Of a stretch of 64,000 nt of DNA, positions 27,358-38,139 are shown piece after piece. A model generated the notes under the pieces. It did not search any database. It saw only the letters and a program-made list of their open reading frames with translations, and had not been told where the DNA came from. The first letter of the stretch is position 1. Each line of letters opens with the position of its first letter. This stretch comes from Rhytidiadelphus loreus. Taxonomy: Eukaryota; Streptophyta; Bryopsida; Hypnales; Hylocomiaceae. Location: positions 73,588,981 through 73,652,980 of the forward strand of contig OX344762.1 of the NCBI GenBank assembly GCA_947034895.1. Reading direction: 5' to 3'. Made by a program: the position numbers and the translations under genes.

Positions 27358-28074
27358 AGGGGATCCGACCCATACCTGATCACTTAAGCAATTACGCATA
27401 TTTGGAGCGCAGGTTGTCTGAGTGCCAAATTTTCCCTACGTACAGAAATAGAATTTGGAAGGATTGCATATTTTTCCAGAATTTTATTTACAAAAAACGT
27501 AATTACTATGAATTTTTTAGTGAAAGATTCTCTTCAACCTACAATGGTGATATAGACGTTTCTATTTTTAACTGTAGGTCAATTGCAAAATTGACCATGG
27601 GTTGTTGGTTGCAACCTATAATGGTAATATAGACATTTTTATTTTTAACCGTAGGTTGATTGCAAAATTGACTAAGGGTTGGTTGCAACCTATAATGGTG
27701 ATATAGGCCTTTCTATTTTTAACTGTAGGTTGATTGCAAAATTGACCAAAGGTTGGTTGCAATATTCATAGCCTTGCAGCCAATCATAATGTGCTAGAAT
27801 TGCTCATCAAAATGTTGTTTGCAAAATTGACCAAAGGTTGGTTGCAATATTCATAGCCTTGCAGCCAATCATAATGTGCTAGAATTGCTCATCAAAATGT
27901 GTGAACTACAACAGTCTATGGTTGGAAATACAACATTCTATTGGTGAAGAATGGGAAGGTGATCAGGTATGGGTCAGCTGGTCGGCTCCCCTAGTCTATG
28001 GTTGGAAATACAACATTCTATTGGTGAAGAATGGGAAGGTGATCAGGTATGGGTCGATTGGTCGGCTCCCCTAG
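27358..28074. mobile_element. Inverted-repeat element with internal tandem duplications
   Basis: The left end AGGGGATCCGACC pairs with GGTCGGCTCCCCT at about 27981-27993 and again at 28061-28073. Just inside, gacccatacctgatcac (27366-27382) has exact 17-base inverse copies at about 27959-27975 and 28039-28055. The right end is tandemly duplicated (80-bp unit, 27913-27992 and 27993-28072). Inside lie three copies of a 74-77-bp unit (from about 27535, 27612 and 27686) and two copies of an 85-bp unit (27736-27820 and from 27821). No coding capacity is seen. Confidence 0.6.
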
Positions 28075-29101
28075 TCCTATCTGATGGTCAAGAGGTCAAG
28101 TTGCATTCAAAATAGAAAAGGAAGTCCCTAAGAGTAGTTCAAGTTATTTCATCGTAGCGGTCTCTCACCCTTGACACTTTGTCTAAGCAATTAATGATTT
28201 TGGTCTGTGTTGATATATGCAGTAAATGGTAGCAGTGCAAAACACAAAACAAATCTCTTTTTGAAAATGAAGCCTTTAACCTTGGAAGGGCACATTTGTA
28301 TCAAGGTAGAATATTTTACCCTTTTAGAGGGATAAAATAAACCCAACATTTATGCCAAGGTAGAATATCTTATCCTTGCAAAGGAAAAAAATAACCCCAC
28401 TCAAATCAAAGGGTCAAAATAATCCCTCTTGCTTTAAATCTACAATGGATGTTAATTTATACGTCCTCTCTTGCTTTGAATCTACAATGGGTGTTAATTT
28501 ATATTTTTCAAGGTTAGGATAGGTGTGAATGTACCCTTAAAAGCCAAAAAAAAATCTTTGATTAATGGTCAAATGGCTCTTTTTGATAACCAAGAAGATT
28601 TTATGTGACATAACCAAGTGTGATTTTGAGAGTATAGTGCAATGAGTGTTGAACTAGTTAAATTAATTGCATTAAAATTGCCCAAATAAGCATTCTTGGC
28701 AATTTCATCCAATTCCTCGTTTCTTCTAATCCAATGGTAATCAATACCAGAACAAAGTAAATATTTTGACAAAAATTTGTTAAAAAGAAAATACTATTGA
28801 ACTCCCAAATGCTTCATCTTCCTCTAAAGGAATAAAAAAGCGGTTTTATAAACAAGGTTTAGAATGGAAAAGATCAATACAACACCTATTCCAAGGATGT
28901 ACCAGAAGAGTGTTTTTTTTAAAACAAAAGGGGCATTATATTGATCCTTTAGCCATATGGAGGAAAAATACACCACTACAACTAAAGGCCAAAACCTCAA
29001 CAACTAGGTGAAATAACAAAACAACAAACAAAAACTAATATGGATTAGTAGATAAGACCCATACTAGATGGTTCTTTTTTCCAAACAACCTACAACTAAA
29101 T
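28075..29101. other. Intergenic DNA
   Basis: No credible exon or RNA gene. Short local repeats occur around 28320-28500, where acaatgg(a/g)tgttaatttata appears twice. Confidence 0.4.
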
Positions 29102-29323
29102 AGTGAAATTAGGTTGCCATACACTAATTTCTCGACATTCTACACTATATAAATATTTAACTATTATTTTTTTAACAAGAATTTACTACTTTTGAATTAA
29201 GCATTGTTGTAATTGGGATTCATGAACCTCCATGTATACAAACGGAAATATTTATAGAAATATTTGTTGATTTTGATGGCTTGAAGTAAGGCAACCTAAT
29301 TGTTAAGGCAACCTAATTTCACT
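29102..29323. mobile_element. Candidate MITE with 17-bp terminal inverted repeats
   Basis: AGTGAAATTAGGTTGCC at 29102-29118 has its exact inverse at 29307-29323. A TA precedes the left GTG and follows the right CAC, which would fit a TA target site as in Tc1/mariner-type MITEs. This rests on one copy only. An extra half copy of the right repeat (gcaacctaat) lies at 29291-29300. Confidence 0.45.
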
Positions 29324-29418
29324 ACTTAATGTAGATTCCCTCCCTTCTACAAAGACTTTTCCTCTTGAGCCAAGACTTGTCAAATTTTAAAGTCTTTGTA
29401 TCTAATTGAGCTACTATA

Positions 29419-29560
29419 AGTGACACTTCTTTTACATACCCTTGTTAAAAGGAAGAATTTATCATAAGTGACACTTATTTTATATACCTTATTAAAAGAA
29501 AGAATTTATTGGGAGTGACACTTATTTTACATACCCTTGTTAACTTTAGAACTTGTTAAC
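29419..29560. repeat. Tandem repeat, 3 copies of about 48 bp
   Basis: The phrase agtgacacttattttacatac, each time followed by cttgttaa or similar and agaattta, begins at 29419, 29467 and 29514. Confidence 0.75.
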
Positions 29561-30625
29561 ATCAGAAGGGAGTTGTTAACTTATAGAAGGGAGAGTTTAT
29601 CTTGACTATTGGTCAGCTTATGATAACTGAAGTGCCTAACCTAATAATGGAGAACACTATGCGTAGCCTCTATTGTAGGGGTAGATAAAACCAAGAGTCG
29701 GTGCAGCGGCAATAAAGCCCTCAAACAGTACGGCCATCGCCGGCTCCGGTCTCCTCTTTTCCTTTGAATCCCAAGACTCTCACCATCTTCTCTCTCAGCC
29801 TCCTCAACAAAGAATCTGACAGCAAGTGAAGTTCGTAATAGCAATTGTAGGGTTTCAGTCACCCTAAGTTACAATCAGAATGCTTTGTTTTCTGTTGTGA
29901 ATTTGTTACGGAGATCCCCGTAGATCCCTGTCAGTGATGGTAGACATGTACAGTAGCCTCTGCATTTCAGTGACTCGACGTCGCCCCAATTGCAGCATCA
30001 AGTAGGGAATTTGGTGGAAAAGATGCAGTTGTTGGGGGAGGGGATGTTTAGGGTTTAGGGAGCTGAATTGGCGATGGCGTGGTTGTGTCAGATGCGCTGC
30101 TCATCAGAGAGTTTGATTTAGTTTGGTGCTGCAACGACGAGAATCTCCGCCTCGAACGCGCCGATCGTTGCGTGTTTGTCTTGGTATGTTTTTTTCGATT
30201 GGTTTTCACTTTACTTGTTGCTTGGCTCAATCGCCGTGTTGCTCGTGATCGGAACAAAAGCTCGGGATCCGTGTTGCGGAATTGGTTGTGATCGTTTTGA
30301 AATCGTCTGAAGTTTTGACTTTTTTTTTTTTTTTTGCCCGTTCAATCGTTGCTTCTGCTCCTCTTGGTGTGTTTGGAGTGGTCACTTGGTTTGTACCCAT
30401 CATGCTCTTGCGTCTGGCCTAGTCGCAGTGTTGCTCGTGATCAGAACAATTGCTTTGGTTCTATGTCGCGAAATTGGTTGTGATTGTAGTGAAAGGGTTT
30501 CGAATTTGGGGTTTGGTTGACGAGGTTTTGGACGGACGGGGTTAATTCTGCAGAATCACGAGATTGATTGCGTTACCAGCTTGTGAATCTGATCACTTCC
30601 GTGTTGTGTATTCCATTAGATTACC
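29561..30625. other. SDP6 upstream region
   Basis: GC content rises from about 29700, and the region probably holds the promoter, a 5' untranslated exon and possibly a 5' intron of the glycerol-3-phosphate dehydrogenase gene. Frames here on both strands show no domain. Confidence 0.4.
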
Positions 30626-33007
30626 ATGGCGGGCGTATCACGCTTTCGCAGGGGCTTGATCGGTGGCGCCCTCGCCACGACCGCCATCGCCGCGTGGACG
30701 AGCTCCTCCGTGAGCTCCAGCCACCCCGTTCAACCCCAAGGCGATGCGGCCTCGGCCGTGGCTTCCTCCATGGCATCCACTGATTGGAAAGTCCCCCATC
30801 GCACCGTCCAGGAGATGCGTCTGCGCGGCACGTCCCCCTCCAACCCTTACGACATCCTCGTCATCGGCGGTGGCGCCACGGGCTCCGGCGTGGCATTGGA
30901 CGCCGTGACTCGCGGCTTGCGCGTCGGCTTAGTAGAACGCGACGACTTCGCCGCCGGCACATCCTCCCGCTCCACCAAGCTTGTCCACGGCGGGATCCGC
31001 TACTTGGAGAAAGCATTTTGGAAACTGGACTACGGGCAATTCAAACTCGTCGTGCACGCGCTGGAAGAGCGGGCGCAGATTCTGCAAAACGCGCCGCACC
31101 TGTGCAAGTCCTTGCCCACCATGACCCCTTGCTACGAGTGGTGGGAGCTGCCGTACTACTGGGTGGGACTCAAGGCGTATGATCTGGTCGCAGGGAGGCG
31201 CATGCTGCATCTGTCACGATACTTCTCCAAGAAGGAATCCTTGGAAGCGTTCCCCACGCTGGCGGTGGAGAATAGCCTGCAGAAGACGCTGAAAGGGACC
31301 GTGGTATACTATGATGGACAGATGAACGATTCGAGGTTGAATGTTGCGATTGCGTGCACGGCTGCATTAGCAGGGGCGGCGGTGTTGAATCATGCGGAAG
31401 CCGTGGCGCTCAAGAAGGATCCCAAGACGGGTACCATCGTGGGAGCGCGCATTCGCAACAATCTGACGAACAAGGAATTTGATGTGTATGCAAAAGTTGT
31501 CGTCAACGCTGCAGGTAACGTGAATTTTTTTAAATAGCTCAAGCTGCTGCTATAATCGCTCCTAAATGTGCTGAGATTTCACTGTGGTTTTCACAGCTTT
31601 TGTATCATTCTGGAATTCTGTGGGGGTAGAAGTTTTGCTATGTTTTGCCACATTTTATATCACTACGCAGGTCCAGCCGTTCCAAATGTAATATTCATAA
31701 GCAGCGCAAGCTGCTAAAAGCACTGCTAAATGTACTACGAATGTTACACTCTGGTATCAACATTGGTTCCAAATGTGATCTTCATAAAACAGCATAAACT
31801 GCTAATAGCACTGCTAGATGTATGCAAATTTTACACTCTGTTATTGACATTGGTTCCAAATGTGATATTCATAAACAGCACAAGCTGCTAAAGCAGTGGT
31901 AGGTGTGCGAATTCTACACTCTTTTGTAGCTGTAAGATTGTTTTGTTAAGAGGGTTTGCTAAATTCAGCCATCACTGTACAGGTCCATTCTGCGACGACG
32001 TCCGGAGCATGGCAGAGGGGAAGCCATCCCAAATTATCTCCCCCTCCAGCGGTGTGCACGTCGTGTTACCCGATTACTACTCCCCGGACCACATGGGGCT
32101 GATTGTGCCCAAGACCAAGGACGGCCGGGTGGTGTTCATGTTGCCTTGGTTGGGACGCACTGTGGCGGGCACCACAGACTCTGCTGCCCCCCTGAGCATG
32201 CGCCCTGAGCCCCACGAGGAGGAGATTCAGTTCATTTTGGATGCCATCAGTGATTACCTCACTGTAAAGGTGCGGAGATCAGACGTCATGTCGGCGTGGA
32301 GTGGGATTCGTCCCTTGGCGACTGATCCCAATGTGAAAGGCACAGATACGGCGTCAATCTCAAGAGATCATGTCGTCTGTGTGGATCCCGATGGCTTGGT
32401 CACCGTGACGGGGGGCAAGTGGACGACTTACCGGAGCATGGCGGAGGACGCCGTGAACGCAGCCGTCAAGACTGGGTCGCTCCAACCGGTGCAAGATTGC
32501 TTAACCCAAGGGTTACCCTTGATGGGAGCGTATGACTGGTACCCTGCATTCTTCACCGTGCTCTCACAGAGCTACTTGCGCATGAAGAGGAGCTATGGGG
32601 GTAAGATTGTGCCTGGAGCCATGGACTCCGCCGCTGCGAAGCACTTGGTGGATTCCTATGGAGGCTTGGCGCCTCGTGTTGCGGAGATTGCGCAATCAGA
32701 AGGGTTGGGCAAGCGCCTGGCGCACGGCTACCCTTACTTGGAAGCAGAGGTGGCTTACTGCGCGCGCCACGAGTATTGCGAATCTGTTGTGGATTTCATT
32801 GCCAGGAGAGCACGGATAGCGTTCCTGGATACGAACGCGGCGACAAGAGCGTTGCCACGAGTGATTGAGATTCTGGCTGCGGAGCATGGCTGGGACAGGC
32901 ATAAGAAGAAGATGGAGCTGGAGGATGCGAAGGCGTTTCTGGAGACCTTTAAGTCGGCCCGGAATGCACAATTCGATGATGGCAAGCATTCGAAAATGCA
33001 TGCTTGA
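30626..33007 (+). CDS. SDP6: FAD-dependent glycerol-3-phosphate dehydrogenase, mitochondrial (SDP6 type)
   Basis: The enzyme oxidises glycerol-3-phosphate to dihydroxyacetone phosphate at the inner mitochondrial membrane and passes electrons to ubiquinone; plants use it to burn glycerol from stored oil. Exons are 30626-31514 and 31983-33007, giving 637 residues, close to the plant family length of about 630. The splice rebuilds VVNAAGPFCDD. The N-terminus is rich in Arg, Ser and Ala with a hydrophobic stretch at about residues 11-24, fitting a mitochondrial presequence or anchor. The dinucleotide-binding loop DILVIGGGATGSG lies at about 76-88. TSSRSTKLVHGGIRYLE, MLPWLGRTVAGTTD and SAWSGIRPLATDP are family signatures. 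The C-terminal alpha-helical domain includes VTGGKWTTYRSMAEDAV and GYPYLEAEVAY. The start sits in a strong context (accATGG). Coding sequence is markedly GC-richer than its surroundings. Confidence 0.97.
31530..31940 (+). repeat. Degenerate tandem repeat in the SDP6 intron
   Basis: Phrases such as aaca(g)ca(c/t)aa(g)ctgctaa-agcactgcta-atgt, ttacactctg and cattggttccaaatgtgat recur with a spacing of about 85-100 bp (near 31700, 31790 and 31870), with a more diverged copy near 31540. The array fills nearly all of the gene's only intron. Confidence 0.7.
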
Positions 33008-34188
33008 ACGACTCGTAAGCATTCAGTCATCGCCAAGTTTAGATTCAGAGAGTTTCGTATTCCATGTCGTTGCCTCGTTTGTACAGCAAGTAGCTAGACT
33101 ATCCTTACCTTTGACCGGAAGTAGTTGTTTGGAACCAATTCTATTGCAGCAGCATTTCTGGAGCACCTCAATTTATTGCGGCAAATCGGCTGTCCAATAC
33201 TCGGAATTTTGGCGTTGAAGAAAGTCATGTCCGATAGTTGACAGTTTGGCGTTGGTAGGCATGCTTCTCATTGACTTGTGTGCGTTCGGTTGTGAATGCA
33301 AGCTGCCGCTCGTTTTGTCCGTTCATAGTGGTCCCATGTGGCCATGTGGCCAAAGATATGCGTCTACGGCGCCCACTTTGACTATGAATAACTCATTCAA
33401 TTTGAATCAGAATCATCTGATTTCAGTTCCAATTGATCTCTTCAATTTACTAATGATTTCTCAGTTTCAAATTCAAGGTCTTTCATTGCTCATGGAACTT
33501 AAGCTATTGCGTTTAGTTGTAACTATGAAACATTTCAGATGCAAGAGCTTACCGTAGGGACCCTAATTTTACATGCTTGGAATGCCCTCAGTCATTCGTT
33601 TTGGAGCTGAAGCATGGTCGGGTGGGTACCGTACGTCTCGGTCAGCTTTGACATGGACCACCGGTAGTTGTTTTTGTCAAAATGTGACATGCATCTTGTG
33701 GTTGGTAGTAACATCTTGAATTGGGAATTGGGAATTGGAAATTGAATTTTGATAGCAAATTGTTGAACGTTTGCTAGTCCATCCGAGTAGCATCAGAAAA
33801 AGAACTGGTGCACATTGGCACTAGTAGAAAATTAGGTGTTTAAGCACCCAGCTAGTGTCAGAGCGTGGTCAGTTTTGGACTGCGTGACACACGTATAATT
33901 GTATAGAAGTGATGCGATCATCTCTCCCTCGTGAAAAATGAAGCAAATATTAAAAATTGAAACTACTGCATGTGTGATTGTTCAAGTCCCGATGTATTCA
34001 AGAATCTGAAACCTAACTTAGATCGAGCCATCACAACTAACGCGATTGTCGGTGTTGAGATGGCAGATATCAATACTACTCAGTCAGGTCTCTGCTTTTG
34101 GAATCATTGCAGTCAAATTATGATGTATAGGACTCGGGTTGCTGATTTCTTCTTGAAGAAAGTGGTTAAGTTACGCACTTTGACACGA
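33008..34188. other. SDP6 3' region and intergenic DNA
   Basis: The first few hundred bases are probably 3' untranslated. At 33819 cactagtagaaaattagg resembles a CACTA terminus, but its partner near 34531 is poor and the flanks do not match. Frames at 33246-33557 and 33970-34413 have no domain; the latter is antisense to the haemoglobin remnant. Confidence 0.4.
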
Positions 34189-34745
<557 letters not shown>

Positions 34746-35332
34746 CTACCCGCACTTAAAAATTTATGTCCTGTCAGTGAAGGTAACCATCTCATCAAGA
34801 TTGGCATGATCTTCGAAAAAGATTTGAAAGAAACTGATGAACTTAACTGCTTACTTCCAGAAGAAATTGTTACCGGCGTTGCGTTGAGCATCATTCTTCA
34901 GCGTGTGATTAGCATGACCACTAATATCCGTAATCCACTTGAACATTCCTTCAATTCAATCAGGTGCTGGACAATTGTGAGTTTCAGTCAGACCATCAAG
35001 AATGGACACTGAAAGAGAATCATAACAAATGGAGGCACACTAGCTACCTAGCGTGAACTCAGGAGTGGTCAGTCACAACATGATTCATTAACAAGAGCAC
35101 TAGTTCCATTTTCTACTCAAACTTTCCCAAATTTCACTGTAAAATAATGTAGCTTTTGTCAATGGAATGTCTCCTCCCAGAGCCCATAAAGATCGAAACT
35201 TTGTTGTAGAAAGGGGAGGTCTTCCACAGTACTTTGACTTCCAATGATGGAGTGCTTTTGCTATTTCTAAAGCCCATGATTCACACAGTAATGACAAGGG
35301 ATGATTTCCAAGGTCACCCCTTTGTCCTTTAA
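34746..35332. other. Intergenic DNA, possible upstream part of the haemoglobin remnant
   Basis: I searched the minus strand here for the expected first globin exon and found none. No other feature is supported. Confidence 0.4.
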
Positions 35333-35557
35333 CCCTTAAACGCTCCAACGTCCATATTCTGGACGATGAACAGAGGGTTTGCAAGCTCTGTTTCATCCAA
35401 CTACCTTCTCATTCATCCAATGTAACACTTGAATCTTGAAAAGATAACCTTCTTTTGTGTCCAATTTCATGAAATTTTGGTAAATGGTATTACTGTACAA
35501 AGATACAAGCAAAAAATAATGTGTGAAAATTTGAAAAAGGATTGAGGCATTAAGGGG
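35333..35557. mobile_element. piggyBac-like TTAA element, family C
   Basis: TTAA (35329-35332) precedes CCCTTAAACGCTCCAACGTCC. The other end, attaagggg, is followed by TTAA (35558-35561). Length is 225 bp. The left end shares GCTCCAACGTCCA with the ends of the two family B elements. A further gggttaa follows at once, so a second end may be abutted. Confidence 0.65.
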
Positions 35558-35561
35558 TTAA

Positions 35562-37122
35562 GGGTTAATGAAATTACTCTACCAAAAAACAATCAGTCTT
35601 CTCTATTTAGCTAAAATTTGTAAAAAGTTTAATTTCAATGATTCTAGGATCTAACAAGAATAAAAGATCCAACAATGTCCTAGCAAATATTCCAAGGGCA
35701 AGGTACCACATTATATAGTATAACACATGTCACATGATACCTTAGGTGGTGAAATTGAATAAAGTGTCTATCTTGAAGGTCATTTGCAAAATAAGGTATT
35801 TACTTTGGGGCACTCCTCCTCAAGTTTGTCATGCCTTATTTGGCAAATGTTCTCAAGGAGGTGCCATAGTATAGAAGGATCTAATTTCAACCATTTAAGA
35901 ATTTTGGACAATGAAATCTAATGATTGAAATGAATTTGAAAAGTTTAAATAGACTAGAAAGTTAGAAATGATTACTTTCTCTCCAAATAATTCAATATTC
36001 TCATCTTAGATATATTGCCTCAAGTACATAACATATGTGATTACTACCTCTTTTTGAAAGGAATGATGTGGAATATTCCACATCGTACCAATAATTATAG
36101 AGACACTTGTTGAAAATGTCAAAAAGCTTGGAAATGGATAAGTAGATTGCAATTGCAGAGTATCAAAATATTAAAAAGATTAATTAGTGATAATCATGAA
36201 CTTAGATAATTTTAAGGAAAATACAAAGATCAAATGTGTTATAATTGGCAGGACAAGTGTAGTTATTAAAATTTATTGAGACCAATTGAACTTCCTAGCA
36301 CATCAAAGTATCAAGCATCACTACTTGGACAAATCTTATGGTTGGTGCACACCAATTGTTAAGCAGGGAACGGTACTAGGAAGTTTATTGAGTCCAAGGG
36401 CGACAATTGAGTATACAAACACTAATTAGGGTAGGTGGCTCTTGATATGGGAAAAAGGGTCTGAGTGAACAGTACTCAGACTAGCATAGTGTTTGCATAG
36501 GATATGTTAGTGTTCACAAGGAGATTGGATTTAGCCACAAGCACTTAATTGCCTTCACAATTGACCATTAACTTAAATTGTTTTTAGGCATCCAAAATCT
36601 ACATTTCACACAAAGGCCCTCCATAAATAGCAGCCACAAGTACCTCACTTAAAAAAACAAGAAGTGCACTACTTTTGTCAACACCATTGTTTACTTGCAC
36701 CACATCAATCTCCAACTTGGATCCCCATTTTCGAAACAACCTCTATGTGAATGCCTGCAAAGTCACCTTCCTACCACCACCTTTACCACCTGGTGTGAAT
36801 CGGCCTTTATACATCTTTTAAATTCACTTGGTTGCATGAGTGGCATGTCAGTTTTCAATTACAATTAAACTTTTACTCTACAAACCCTCTCCTCTTACCA
36901 AGCTACCTCCCCTCCTACACATATTGAAAATCTAGATGAATTTTGTCCAAGACATCTGCATCCACAAAAAAAAGACCCCTAAGGGACTACTAAATGTTGT
37001 GATATATATCCATTTATGTCCCTTTCTCATTCATGTCTCCTATCTACACCCATTTCAAATTTGCAATTTGCAATATAGACATAGGAAGCAATTGCAAAAA
37101 AGATCATAGTATTGATATCTTA
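35562..37122. other. Intergenic DNA
   Basis: No credible exon. A short perfect hairpin, gtctgagt-gaacagt-actcagac, lies at about 36459-36481; its significance is unknown. Confidence 0.4.
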
Positions 37123-38006
37123 AAGCATCTTTAGTTTAGGCATCAACACATTCACACTTCAAAATGCAAGTTCGTCCCACCTTCAAATATGAAGGATCCA
37201 ATTACACTTTGTGTATGTGTTTGATAAACATTTTGTTGACCAATCACGAATTATCTTAGACTGTATAAGACAAGTACTTGAGAGGGAATCCTGTCAGATA
37301 CAAGAATCCATGATTGCAATCAAGTACAAGAATCCATCAAAACATAGTATGAGAAGGTGATTAATTTTTAGGGCTCAAGACACTCTTCAAATGTGAAGTG
37401 CAGATTTGAAGGTCACTATAAATTTGACAATTTTAACCTTGGATGGCCAATGAGGTCAAGAAGTGGGTGTTGAATGACTTTCATAATCATTGGTGCTAAA
37501 TGAAGAATGCATCTATTGGTCCAAAAATTGAATCATTTTTGGCAAAATACTTTGGTCTTGTCATTTCTGGGTTAAATTAGTCTTCATCCATTTTGCTAAC
37601 TATAGTAAACTTGCCAATCACGGCACGGACAAAATTCAAACCCTTTTCCACATAAATATAGAGATTTATATGTTTTGAAATTTGGTGTGATTATTAAATG
37701 TCATGATTAGATTCACCTTCAACAAACAAAATGCAAAAAGATTTCTTCGTACAAATTTTATTGCAATTAAAAGGTGATGAAGTTGAAAACTAATTAAAAA
37801 TTTCTTGCACCCCTTGACCGCACGGTGTGCGGTCATTGAACGGTGATACAAAATTATGCTTCCATCCCAAGTGAATTGGTAGTTGCATCGTGCGGTTGGT
37901 GCGCGGTTGGCGTGTGGTAATTGGCAACTATTGTTGTGTGGTTATTGGATGTGTGTGGTGAATGGCAAGTTTACTCTAAGTGTCAGTCTGTTTACTGAAG
38001 ATGCTC
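37123..38006. mobile_element. Candidate Harbinger-like MITE
   Basis: The left end AAGCATCTTTAGT and the right end ACTGAAGATGCTC are near-perfect inverted repeats, each flanked by TTA. The ends resemble those of the foldback element at 18071-18914 (GAGCAT...). Length is about 884 bp. There is no transposase, and the interior does not show the long inverted arms of the 18-kb element. Confidence 0.5.
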
Positions 38007-38139
38007 TTATTCTTTCACTTCTCAAATAGAGTAGGCCACACTAAATACGACGACTAGAGCGATTCCCGAAGAATTCTCGGAATGGTACAAATCCCGCATT
38101 CTCAATCGTCTTGAGGGTGTTCAGCATTTTGCTGAAGCG

